A DNA stretch of 64,000 bases from Riptortus pedestris (Eukaryota; Arthropoda; Insecta; Hemiptera; Alydidae). Location: positions 51,347,501-51,411,500 of the forward strand of contig CM032232.1 in the NCBI GenBank assembly GCA_019009955.1, given 5' to 3'. Positions 50,401 to 60,537 of this stretch are shown in pieces; the first letter of the stretch is position 1; every line of letters begins with the position of its first letter. Both the position numbers and the translations under genes were made by a program. The notes under the pieces are model-generated. The model ran no database searches, was not told where the DNA came from, and saw nothing but the letters and a program-made list of their open reading frames with translations.

Positions 50401-53400
50401 TCTGATACTTTTGCCTTTGGAGCAGTTATTCACACGTGAAAAGATGGCGTTCGACATTTTGTAGCTTGAGTTCATACTGAACCCAATTTCCTTGTTTTTG
50501 TACCATACTCATAGTTTTCAGACAGTTTGAAACTAATTGTTGAGTCACTCCCAAGGTTTCAGCGAGCTCTGCTTGAGACTGGCGTGAATCTTGGTCCAAT
50601 ACTGCCTCCAACTCAATGTCTTCATGATTTACTGGATTCCCTTCACAATCATTGTCAATGGGGTCAAAATCCCCACTTTTAAAACATCGGAAGCAGTACT
50701 CACATTTTTTATTGATGGAGCATGATTCCTAAATGCTTTGGACAGCAATCAATGTCCATCAGCTGTAGTTTTCTTAAAATAAAAACAAAAAAGCAGGGAG
50801 TCCCGCAAATTGTGTTTTGTTGGCACAAAGGCTGACATGGTTAAAGCACAAAGAAAGTTTGTTCATATAGTTTATGCTATGGATCTTTCTTCTTTAACAT
50901 TTAGACAGACTTTTTACATCAGAAAGATGTTCAGTTTGACCGTTACAAGCAGTGGCTGAGCACCCTTACTCTCCTGTACTTGATACTTTTTGCTCTCAGG
51001 TTTCTTTACTTTTTACTCTTTTCCCTAGGTCTTTCCCGCATATGCAATAAAACAAAATTTTGACACATGTTTAATTTGTTAGTAATACATTTCATGTCCT
51101 TTGATCTGTATTACAGGAATAGAAAGCACATATTCATAAATTTGTAACTAAGCAGAAAATTAACAACTGCCAAATGACTATAAAAAGTCCACCACGCACG
51201 GAGGGGCTGCATAAACTAAGCAGATTTCCCGCGTGAAGTTTATCAAAAGATAAATCTACATATCGGTACACACAACACCACTGTGAATATTAAGTGAATA
51301 AATACAAACGTTAAGAAACCTCCCGACAGAAAGCATCTGAATCGTAAACAAACAGTTCTGCCAACTTCTTACCGGAAAGAAAAATAATTACTGTAAATTA
51401 TCTGAATATAACATATTAATTTGATTGAAAACTATTTAATATGCCTAGTAATGCAATTTATAATGAATCAGAATAATTTTTATCTCTATCAATCAAATTA
51501 AAGTAGTACAAAAACTTATGAAGGGGGGGGTCACCAGAACATATTTGCATGTATCTCGTATAATAAAAGTCTCATGAAACCAATATTTGGTATTTAAGCT
51601 TCGAATGATGTGGTTTATTACATAACCGAGTATTGTTTATGTAACTTGAGTAGACGTGATGGTTTGCTGAAGACTGAAAACTGAAAAATGCAAATATTTC
51701 CTGTAATATTGAAGATAGGGAATAAATGTATATAACAATATTTATAGTAGCTTTAATTTGCTATATGACTGATTCTACACATTTATTCGGTCCGACGCAT
51801 AGTAACGGAGATATTTCGAATTTTCAAAATTCTCCCCCTCTAAACCCCCCTCCACCTAGTCCGATTTCAGCCGTTAACGAACTTCATCTTTCTTCTTACA
51901 TAAAATGACTAAATATCAAGTTTGGTTACAATTAAAAAATAATTGTGACTGCTAGAGCAGTACCAGACAAATATATAGATAGATATATACAGTTTTGAAC
52001 AGACCTCATTTTCATCATCTCCTAGGTAGGATTGATGGACATTTGCAGAAAAAATTTAAAAATCCTGTCATGAGTACGACATTAAGGGAAATCTGCTAAA
52101 AATGAATCTAGATTTATGTCAGTGGATATTCAAAGGAAGACTTTTAGTGGATTTCCCTCTAGGGAAATTAGTTTTTGAGGTTATGGTAATGACACGATTT
52201 TTTAGCAGGTTTCCCTTGATTGAATTGAAAAATGTCTTCGATCCTATCAAGGAGATCACAAAAGTGAGTTTTGTTCATATATATATATATATATATATAT
52301 ATAGGAAGGAACATATACATTTTTCCAAGCTCATAAATAGAAAGGGAAATTGTCCAATTTCAAATTGGCACTGTCTGAGCCAAAAACATACATACAAGAG
52401 CATAAATCATGTATTGGGATATTTAATAATTGCGTACAATCTGCAATTATTGCAGAATAGGTGTTGAAGACACATTTTTCTTGTTAAATGAAAAATGTTT
52501 GCTCATAGATGCAAGAGGACAGGAACACAGAGATCTTCGGAACAAACTCTCTGAGACAGGTTGGCTCAACAAACTCACTACCGGCCCGCGATATGCCTTT
52601 TTCTGAAAGCACCGATTTGCACTGAAGTCTGCTATATTTTATACTAGATGCATCTTTTTTCAAATTATAAAAGCATTGGGAAGAAAATTTTATAAAGGCA
52701 AGAGGAGAGAAAATTACAATCCAGGGCAGAACTATTAGAGTCATGCCTCTACATAAACTGATTAATGATATGGATTAATTAGTGAATGATCATACAGCCT
52801 AACCTAAATAAACCCTCCAGACTAACTCCACTCACTGGTTGGTAAGAACATTGAACAGCTCTTCTATAAGTTTCATAAATGTAACTTAAATTAATTAGGT
52901 TCTCAACCATTTAAATGTAAACTGTTATATTTAATTCTTTCTCTTGATGTGAATTAGCTTAAAACGATGTTAACAAATAATGAGTAAACTTCTAAATGAT
53001 GCTACAAGATAAACTACCCAATTAAGAAACAACATAAAATTCCAAATGAATAGTTTACTAGAAAGAAAATAGTAATTCAATACATAAGCTTTTAAAACTG
53101 AAAAATTACCTTTCCCAACTTTGTTTTATTAGTACTTCCCACATCATAAAGAAGGTGGCCATTAGGATCCTCTGCATCTATAACAGCATGCTTACTTGAA
53201 ATGACCTAAAACAATTAAAATGAATACATTTGTGACACAAATAGTAAAAAATAAAGTATTTATAAGTGTGATAGTGCAATTGGAGTTTTACAGAATAACA
53301 TTAAAAGTCCGTTATGCAGGAGCTGTATAAAGTTTGCAGATTTCCCATGTAATGACATGACACACTTGTGATCTCATCTCCCAATATATTTCCTATTTTT

Positions 53401-55512
53401 AAATTGAAATCCGATATGTAGAATTGGGGGTTTACTGAAGGTAGAAATCAAGAAGGTATGAATAGCTCGCTTAATATATAAGCTACAAAATATGTATAGA
53501 ACAACAACTGTAGAACACCAATAGCTCAACAAGATTGGTTCTGTAATGTTTTTTGATATGACTCAAAACAACGGAGGTATTATGAATTTTCTAATTCCCT
53601 CTCTTATCCCCTCCCCATTACTGGTCTGATTTCAGCCACTGTCTACTATGAACTTTAATGTAGAATAAAACAATCAAATATCAAGTATAGTATACATCAA
53701 ATAAACATTATTAAGTTCAGAACATAAAATATTGAATGATGATGTCAAGACATAACATATTTGTATGTACCACCCACATTTCGTAGTTAACTTCCAATAA
53801 AGTGATTCTTGATATAACAGCTTATTGTTGCCATGACATGAGTATGAAAACCCAAATACCTCGGTTAATATTTATGATACTGAAACTATGTATAGGACAT
53901 TAAATTAGTAATAAGATTGTTACTAAACAATTTTTTTTTATTCGACATATAACAATAGAGATATTTTGAAATTCCCCATGCCACTGGTCCGATTTCAGCC
54001 ATTAATGAACTTGCTCTCTATTTTTACATAAAGCATATATATATTTTATATTAAATTGAGTCATCAGTATAACCTCAATAGCTGATTTTCCGTAAGGGCT
54101 AAAAAGTCTAGCAAGCATTCCATATAAACTGACTATTTCGTACATGCTGGAATGACTCACAGATGATATTCTGTTTTCTTATACTCTATTTTTCCCTTAG
54201 TAAAACATCTATTTAACAAGGCTAAAAATTTAACACTTTCAATGCTGCCATCATAGCATATATCCCAGTGGGTGTCCAGCAAGGTATGACTGACGTTTAA
54301 GCTTTGACAGGAGCACCCTGTTATTTAATGTGATTAGAGAAAAGCCTGCACCAGCATAGAGTATCTCTATTCACTTATTCGGTTTCAGGTAGCCTTCCAC
54401 AATAGTACTCCACATTTAATTCATTGACCTTTATTTCATTGTTGGTAATTTCTTTTAAATTAGTGTTTTTCTGCAAGAAGTTCATTGACTTCTGCCTTAT
54501 TAAAAAGGTTCTCTGAACTTTATTATTATTAAACTTTGATATTTAAGGATACAAATTAATACTGAAAACATCCTTTAGCTGCTTCCTTATAAGGTAAAAC
54601 AAAAATTGAAAGAATGTTACTGCTGTTCTTTGTGTGTATAAATATAATAGTTCTAATACAGTATAATATCTGTTCTTTTTAAAATATCAAAGTCCTCTTG
54701 GGTATTAAAAAGTAATTAATTGCAACACAACAGTTGGTTAATAATGAAGTATACAGGAACCAATACAAGACAAAATAATTTAGTTCTTATATGTAAGCGT
54801 TCACTAAGTAAGAAATCTTGTTAATACAGGATTTGGCTGAATAAAACAAAGTTCAATATGTATATGTAAACATTTTGCTGGATTAGAAATCGTGCTAATA
54901 CATAATTAGGCTGAATAAAACATAATTCAGTACTTATATGTAAACATTTTACTGAATTTGAAATCTTATTAATTCTGTATTAGATTAAACTAAAAAAAAA
55001 ATAAGTAAAATTCCCACAATAAGTCTAAATGTTGAGATATGGAAAAAAGATAATAATGGTGATGAATAATGAATTTGTGTATGTCTAATACTAAGCAAAA
55101 TAATGAAGAAATATCTGAACGTAAATATTCAATCTATTTCCTAAGATATATGTAATAAATAAAATGCATATCAATATCTTACATTATTATTGATGACTAT
55201 GTCGCAGGATTCATCTCTTCCAATTGTGTTTTTTGAATTGAAAATAGTATAAAATATACCTCCTATTTCAAGAGTTGCCACCTAAAAGTAAATGTTCCTC
55301 AAAATCACTATTGAAAAAACTCGATTAACTGATATAGAATATTCGATATTTCCAAAATAAAGAATAATGTCAGAAAAACCATCTCAAAAATCAAGAAAGA
55401 ACTAAGGTGACAAATAACTTCAATTAATCCAAACAACTCTTACAGGTATTCTGTCATTAGTGGAATTAACTTCTTCGTAGGATTCTGAGTACAAAACTTG
55501 AGTACAGTCCAT
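32498..55512 (-). CDS. MDC1/Mu2-type DNA damage checkpoint mediator (~2273 aa, 12 exons)
   Basis: Exons in gene order: 55512-55444, 55281-55183, 53205-53110, 49639-49559, 45299-45266, 44890-44808, 43533-37768, 37013-36929, 36253-36107, 33317-33165, 32706-32498 make 11. An additional exon is not needed, since all phases join. MDC1 binds the phosphorylated H2A-variant tail at DNA breaks in the nucleus and recruits ATM and repair factors. Seen: MDCTQ start with Thr4-Gln5; FHA domain (about 24-115) with IGR (R45), SSKH (S59, H62) and GSTN (N82); one 1922-codon exon rich in Ser/Thr/acidic residues with about 12 [F/Y]EAATQP repeats (430-1170), many SQ/TQ pairs and three RRSxR motifs; BRCT1 with FTGL (T2090, G2091) and R2125, K2128; BRCT2 ending GILQQNFKIEEYRLI. 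Human MDC1 uses the equivalent Thr, Gly, Arg and Lys to hold the phospho-histone tail. A simple FHA plus BRCT protein such as Nbs1 is excluded by the C-terminal tandem BRCT and the TQ array. Length is similar to vertebrate MDC1. The 12-exon count used in the summary should read 11 coding exons. Confidence 0.93.
32880..33065 (-). mobile_element. tRNA-derived SINE in the last MDC1 intron
   Basis: On the minus strand CCAGTGGTCCAGAGGTAAAG (33060-33041) resembles a tRNA A-box and GTTCAAACCCTGG (33012-33000) a B-box, about 40 nt apart. A diverged body follows to about 32880. The spacing fits a pol III promoter of a tRNA-like head. Confidence 0.6.
33578..34681 (-). mobile_element. Mariner-type DNA transposon, decayed (1104 bp)
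   Basis: The element lies between TA dinucleotides (33576-33577 and 34682-34683). Its imperfect terminal inverted repeats start AGAGGGCTGGCCAATA and end CTATTGACCCGCCTTCT; both arms share TGACTTTTTGAAT. Minus-strand frames show transposase pieces: a ...LGMRKLSVRLVP helix-turn-helix region (about 34280) and a C-terminal LLPHP...SDYFLFPNLKKWL region (about 33880-33790) followed by ...DGHDKSYFLEGIKK. Several stops and shifts break the frame. It lies in an intron of the MDC1 gene on the same strand. Confidence 0.85.
36366..36580 (+). mobile_element. Putative tRNA-derived SINE copy in an MDC1 intron
   Basis: The sequence GGCTCAGGTTAGCCACGTGA and GAGTTTGATTTTCGCC looks like A- and B-box remnants. 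The body with GTGACACTCATTAAATAAAA and GTGTGGTAACCC matches the reverse copy at 25170-25370. Confidence 0.5.
39745..40060 (-). repeat. Duplicated SSEE-IIKFK-FPPDS module in MDC1
   Basis: Two segments of the protein, at residues about 1314-1345 and 1392-1420, share the order QSSEE(C/P)IIKFK(K/R)K, then N(V/I)FPPDS. They lie on plus 39970-40060 and 39745-39822. The acidic SSEE context resembles casein kinase 2 sites. Vertebrate MDC1 has CK2-phosphorylated SDT repeats that bind NBS1, but the SDTD text itself is absent here, so equivalence is only a suggestion. Confidence 0.75.
40480..42705 (-). repeat. [F/Y]EAATQP repeat array in the MDC1 large exon
   Basis: About 12 copies of a module with the core F-[F/Y]-E-A-A-T-Q-P lie between residues about 430 and 1170. 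One copy has TP for TQ, one TE, and the last reads FHEMLTQE. Earlier degenerate forms (IYEIDTLNF, YDICTQRS, YEIYTQKS) lie near residues 190-350. TQ is the ATM/ATR phosphorylation signature. A unique TQGF at T886-F889 fits the TQxF motif that vertebrate RNF8 reads; the repeats themselves lack Phe at +3. Confidence 0.9.
41740..42340 (-). repeat. 93-bp coding minisatellite inside the TQ array
   Basis: The core GGTTGAGTGGCAGCTTC recurs at 41831 and 41924, and its variant at 42017, exactly 93 bp (31 codons) apart. The first two units are almost identical at DNA level. Further, more diverged units lie on both sides. The frame is kept throughout, so copy number can change without breaking the protein. 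Confidence 0.9.
43832..43905 (+). repeat. tRNA-like sequence (SINE head or tRNA pseudogene) in an MDC1 intron
   Basis: TTGCTCAGTGGTAAAG (43842-43857) resembles an A-box and GGTTCGACTC (43878-43887) a B-box, with an anticodon-like region between. The acceptor stem does not pair well, so a working tRNA is unlikely. A tRNA-derived SINE head is the better reading. Confidence 0.55.
44270..44720 (-). mobile_element. Two worn family B internal fragments in an MDC1 intron
   Basis: Two reverse segments (about 44280-44410 and 44585-44715) each show a GGGGGAGGGG block and an ATATTTCTGTTATT-type block followed by an ATTAAAAAATATTAAACAA-like stretch, which is the B middle part. Ends are missing. Confidence 0.5.
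46224..46290 (-). mobile_element. Worn Helitron-like 3' end in an MDC1 intron
   Basis: Plus-strand ACTGGCTAAGGTAACCGGC next to a (TA)n tract mirrors ACTAGCTAAGGTACCCGGC, the reverse of a family A 3' terminus. The hairpin is partly lost. Confidence 0.5.
47265..47990 (-). mobile_element. Diverged family A internal fragment in an MDC1 intron
   Basis: Two to three diverged minisatellite units are visible in reverse, marked by AACAAAATAAACAACTTTTG at about 47355 and again near 47665 and 47876, about 300 bp and 210 bp apart. A short remnant of the (TTTG)n region with CAGACACCAAAG lies at 47940-47960. This is an older copy than those at 1-20 kb. Confidence 0.7.
48060..48760 (-). mobile_element. Non-LTR retrotransposon fragment with reverse-transcriptase motif
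   Basis: The minus-strand frame at about 48720-48590 encodes ITKGVRQGCPLSPYLFNMFI, the conserved reverse-transcriptase palm segment of LINE-type elements. Further along, at about 48190-48140, LLGRRGRGRPRKS-like text is typical of the C-terminal part of some LINE ORF2 proteins. The middle is deleted or shifted. A relative lies at 29060-29575. Confidence 0.75.
49740..50860 (-). mobile_element. Second mariner-type transposon, decayed, different lineage
   Basis: Minus-strand frames give transposase pieces: an N-terminal FKSGDFDPID region (about 50690), AELAETLGVTQQLVSNCLKT followed by KQGNWVQYELK and ending FTCE (50590-50430), and a catalytic HDNARPH...LPHPPHSLDIAPSDYHL region (about 50120-49975). 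The order fits a full mariner transposase. Stops and shifts break it. It differs in sequence from the copy at 33578-34681. Terminal repeats were not delimited. It lies in the intron between FHA exons at 49639 and 53110. Confidence 0.85.
51187..52097 (+). mobile_element. Family B element in an MDC1 intron (911 bp)
   Basis: It starts GTCCACCACGCACGGAGGGG and ends TCTGCT at 52097. The internal order is as in 12534-13287, with a short GATA/TA tract at 51972-51988. AAAAA flanks both ends, compatible with a short target duplication or simply an A-rich target. An ORF-like stretch near 51726-51908 is only the shared B middle sequence. Confidence 0.7.
52146..52303 (-). mobile_element. Reverse family B 3' end next to the previous copy
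   Basis: AGTGGATTTCCCTCTAGGGA at 52146-52165 is a worn 3' palindrome in reverse. It is followed by the CGATCCTATCAAGGAGATCA block and a (TA)n tract (52278-52303). With 51187-52097 it forms a tail-to-tail inverted pair. Confidence 0.65.
52304..53109. other. Intron sequence without identifiable feature
   Basis: A reverse frame at 52484-52744 reads for 86 codons, but I do not recognise its product, and it is not needed by the MDC1 model. A small GC-richer patch lies near 52570-52600. Otherwise this is AT-rich intron. Confidence 0.4.
53307..54101 (+). mobile_element. Worn family B element in an MDC1 intron
   Basis: It starts GTCCGTTATGCAGGAGCTGT, with the subterminal GCAGATTTCCCATG. The middle blocks appear twice (near 53520-53700 and 53840-54060), which suggests one B copy inserted in another. 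It ends near GCTGATTTTCCGTAAGGGCT. Confidence 0.6.
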
Positions 55513-55991
55513 TTTTAAAATGACACACCACTTATTAAAGTTAGAATTGGAAGAAATGTAATTGTTTACATGTCAAGTCAAATTTGCGGGAAACAACACA
55601 AAATGCTTTATCAAAACAAGCCCCTCAAGGATGAGGAGGTTATTCCTGTTGACATTTTATATAATTGTTTTTTTCTCAATTTAAGTTCCAAAAATAAAAT
55701 TAAAAATCAGAGTAGAAACTTGATTCTCATTTAACGTTTTATGTTTAATTATATAATTTTAAAAGCTAGGAGATTTTTTTTACTAAAACTATAGGAAATG
55801 TTTATTTCATAGTAATCAGGTCGTAGTTATTTAGGGTGTGACAACACTGGTTTTGTGTTTATGTCGAATAGCTACAATCCGGGTGTACTTATGGAGCTGT
55901 CTTTTACTATTAGTTAATTAAACTTAGTTTGATGTACAATTATTTTCTTAAATTGAATTCAGTCGTAATTTGATTATAACACTTTCTTAAA
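55513..55991. promoter_or_regulatory. Shared upstream region of MDC1 (-) and tetraspanin (+)
   Basis: The two start codons are 479 bp apart on opposite strands. No transposon ends or TATA box of convincing position were seen. Both starts have a good context (AAAATGG on each strand). Such a short divergent gap suggests a bidirectional promoter, an inference from geometry. Confidence 0.5.
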
Positions 55992-58900
55992 ATGGATTCC
56001 ATAGGAATGTCGTGTATAAAGTATTTATTATTTTTGTTTAACTTACTTTTTGCGGTACGTATTCATTGAAGTATAAAATATCAACAAAATTTCGATTTAG
56101 TTTTGTATTCTATATTATGTCTTGCATTTCAGATTTCTGGACTAATCATTTTATCAATTGGCATTATGATACAACAAATGTATGCCACTTATTCAGTTTT
56201 TATTGATGAGAAGTTATTTTCATTGCCAGTGATTTTTATTGCTGTTGGAGTATTCATATTCGTGGTTGCGTCATTTGGATGTTGTGGAGCTATTCAGGAA
56301 AGCAATTATATGCTGATTACAGTGAGTAATTTTTTATTCTGTGAAGTCATTTATATCACCATGTCTATTTACAACAATTTGTGTTTGTGTAGTATGCAGC
56401 TCTTCTATGTTTTATCTTCCTGATGGAAGCTGCAGGAGGAATTGGTGGTTACATAATGAAAGATGATATTCATGAAATGCTTTCTGTCAAAATGAACAAT
56501 TCTTTGAAAGAATACACCAATATTTTGTATAAGAAGACATGGAATGCTCTTCAGTTTGATGTGAGTACTTCAGTTTTATTACAAAGGATTGAGTTTTTGC
56601 TTTACTAGTAGGTTCTTTAATTTTGCACGGATGAATATTATATTTTCAAATGCAGATGTTAGTTTTCTCTGACACAAATATTAGTTTTAAAATCATGCCT
56701 TAAAGTGTTTATGTAACATTTGCTTATTCATTTTTCAAAAGTAATTTTTATAATATAATTCTGGTTATGGATACAATGAAATAGAAATTTACAATAAACA
56801 CAGTGATCAAACCATGTTTCTTTAGTATGTAGAATTCTATTTAAGTTTATAATATATTGTTATTAGAAGTGTATACTTCCATGTAAACTTTTAATGAGTG
56901 CAATTGAAATTCAGAGAACTCTTTATTATTTTCTTGAGGAGCATCGTGTACTCATTAAATATTGCATTTAATTTTTTGGTAGTTGCTATTTCAGCCCGGG
57001 TGGAATAGTGTTCCCATATTTTTCTAATTCAGAAACAGAAAATAACATTTACTTAATGAGGTCAACTTATTCTATATCCTCACCATCACTTTCAGTATGC
57101 GATGCGATGGAATAAACCTTTTTAGCAAGTCTTTCAGTGTTTGATTGTAGTTATAACATGAAAATTGTGATTTGCAACTGGTGGTATTATGTACATTTCA
57201 ACGAAATGTAAGATAGAATATGAATTATGTTGTTGCGATCTGGCTGTGGCGATAGGCAGTGGAAGCTGTAAGAGATGATAAATCCCACAACCAAATCACT
57301 AACAAGAATTTTAGTTTTAATCTCACCGACAAGTGTTCTCCCTTAAGAGGATCTGAGATATGACTGTATTTAATCCCTCGCGACTTCATCCTTATATAAG
57401 CAGAGCCGACCTCGCCCTTTGATCCCGCCAATCAAAATATGATCAAAAAGTGTATTTAACGGGAAATTATTATCAAAATTCATCCGTAATATTAATTAGT
57501 GTATCAACGTTAAGAGCTGTGAATGTTATTATAAAAATCCATCTGCGTTATCTACTAAAATACGGGAGCACATGGACTTAACTTCAAATTGGATATAACT
57601 CTTATTTAAAGGTAAAAACTATACATTTAAGTATTCATAAATAATAATCTTAATGTGCTCTATGCTGGCATTATTCAGAATATAAAATATATGGTAATTT
57701 ATGATTGGTTTATGTAATGCAATGTCAGATTCATTACAATGTCTCTCAACTTCTTATTTTGCTTTACCCAACAATTTAAAGCAAGCATTTTAATAAATCA
57801 CACTTATTGCAATGCTTTTTTTTTTTTTTCTTTTTTTTTTTTTTTAATAGCAGTATTAATAGAAATACGGCTAATACTATAACTATAATATATATGTGAT
57901 CATTTAATGGTGAGTTATTTAGAAAAAAATAAAATAACTTGTAAAATATGTGTCTGCTAAAAGTTTATCAATCTATTCGAAGCTGTACAAACTATGCAGA
58001 TTTCCCAAGTGGTGGTATTGTACTTACAATAGATGAATTCATCTCACATGTTATCAACTCAGTGAAGTTGTTTCATAATTTTTTGGTTGGTATTATAATT
58101 ATATTGAATACATAATTTAACTTTTAAAATCAATTAATTTTTGATAATAATATTAGTATTAGCAAATTTCCCTTAAGGCAAATCAGCTATTGTTGTTATA
58201 CACATGACACTATTTTAAAAAATATATATATAACCAAACTCAGTGTAAATTTAGCTGCCTATAACTATTAACACTTAATTACCCCCATTTATACTCATCT
58301 GATTTTCACTTTTGGGTAACTGTCAGTAAGCATTTCATGTCTAGTTTAAATGTCAATTCTTTGTTTACATGATGTTTGTACTGTAGGAGAAATAAAGAAT
58401 ACTCGTATATAGTGAGACAAGATCATCATTTAGTCATTCTACTATTTAGAAAATCTTCTTTGATCATGATGGACTTAAAGCAATTGTGTACGATTTGTTG
58501 GGACCAGTTTATTGTTGTACTTATTTCCGCTCCATCCAATCTATTGTTGCATTCTCCAATCTGAAGCATCCATTGTTCAACAAGCTCATGCAAGATTCTC
58601 TTTTTTCCTTTCTTCATTTTCTTGAAAATCAAAATGTACTAACTTTGGAACAACTACTATGCATACAACTTGGTATTGATGAGCTTTCTACCCTACCACA
58701 CTGAATCCGCTATCATTAATAGGCTATGGATCAAAATGATCAAAACACCACTTTTCACTATTCCCTTTTTTAAAACTTTAAATGTTTCATTCAAATTTTC
58801 ACAAATTAGTCCCTCTTCGGGAGTAAATGAGTCTAATACTAAAATGTCCGTCATGCGGGGGCTGCGTAAACTAAGAAGATTTCCCATGGGAAGGCTTACA

Positions 58901-59672
58901 ACAGAAAAATCTACATACTGGTTACTCCACCATGAATGTTAAGCGAATAAATACAAATGGTAATAAGAAATGTTTCAGTCAATTTACAAGTTAATAATAT
59001 CTACTATGGAAAGCGTCTGAATTTTAATCACACAGGGCAGCCCACATCGTAGAGCTCAATAGATAGCATTATTCTCGACCGGAAAGAAAAACAATTGATG
59101 TAATATATTTGAATATAACATTAATTTTATTGAAAACTATTTACTATAGCTAGTGCAGTGATTTGTATGGAATCAGAATAATTTTTATCTCAATCACTCA
59201 GATTTTAGTAGTCCAAGAACAAAAGAAGGGGGGGGGGTTCAACAACGTATTTGCCTGTATAAATGAAGGCTTATTTCAAATAATGAAGATTAGACAAAAA
59301 CAATATTTGGTATTTAACCTTGTAATGAAGTGGTTCATGATATAACACCTTATTATTAATATGACACGAGGGGTTTATTGAATTCGGAAAACTATAAAAT
59401 CCAAATATCTTGGATAATACTCATTATGCCAAAATATGTATAAGAACAAATTTAAAGATCATTAAATTTTCAATATTTGTTCTTTACAATTTTTCAATCC
59501 GACATATAGTATCGGAGATATTTAGATTTTTCGAAAAATTTTCCCTCAAAACCCCCTCCCACTGGTCCGATTTCAGCCATTAACAAACTTGATCTTTCTT
59601 TTTACATAAAACGATTAAATACCGAGTTTGGTAAAGATAGAACAAACATTGCGACCACTAGAGCGGTAACAT

Positions 59673-59722
<50 letters not shown>

Positions 59723-60476
59723 GTATAATTTTAAACGGACTTCTTTTTCGTCATCTCCTACGCAGGATCAATAGGCATTTAAAGATAATTTCCTAAATAT
59801 TGTGTCATGAATACAATCTCAAAAGCTGATTTCCCTTTAGTGAAATCTGCTAAAATGTAATCAGCCCTTGTCTAGTGAATATTCCTTTGTGTTGATCGGC
59901 TTCATCTAAAAACCTAAAAGATGTGATCTTGGTTATATGGTGCATATAGTCTGCACAACTCCTGAAGAGGTACAAAGGGATGTGAAGTGTTTAAATGAGA
60001 AATAAATAAGTGAAAACAAGATTAATTATATTTAATTCTACTAATAATAATTTTTTAGTTGTTAGTACCTGTTGTATACTCTGCATTTATTCCTTCTTCT
60101 TTCTAAAAAACCTTTTACATTAGTTTGATTTGGACTTTGTCGGTTCTCGCATATTTTCTTTCTTTCTTTTTTTTTTTTTTTAATGTAATCTATGTTTTAA
60201 TTACTTGTCATTCATAGCTGAAAAGTTCTCTTAAATGCTCCATTATAGAATTATTACACTATCTCAGATTTAAGTTTATTCTCAACAGGATTACTTATAT
60301 AACATTTTTCAATCTATTTTTTATTAAGAATTTTTTATTTTATTGCTTATCTAAATCCCCACTCCTGGCAAGATTTTGACCAATGACAAACATGATGTTT
60401 AGCTTTATATAAAACATTCAAATATTGAGTATGGAGATAATGATAAATAAATAATGGCATTACCACGCACACACAC

Positions 60477-60537
<61 letters not shown>

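Noticed and set aside
50426..50611. A 61-codon reverse frame as a host gene
   Set aside because: Its text matches the helix-turn-helix part of a mariner transposase and belongs to the decayed element 49740-50860.
32498..55512. A twelfth coding exon of MDC1
   Set aside because: My first count was 12, but the eleven listed exons join in phase from start to stop and no further exon is required. The figure of 12 in the summary and in the call should be read as 11.
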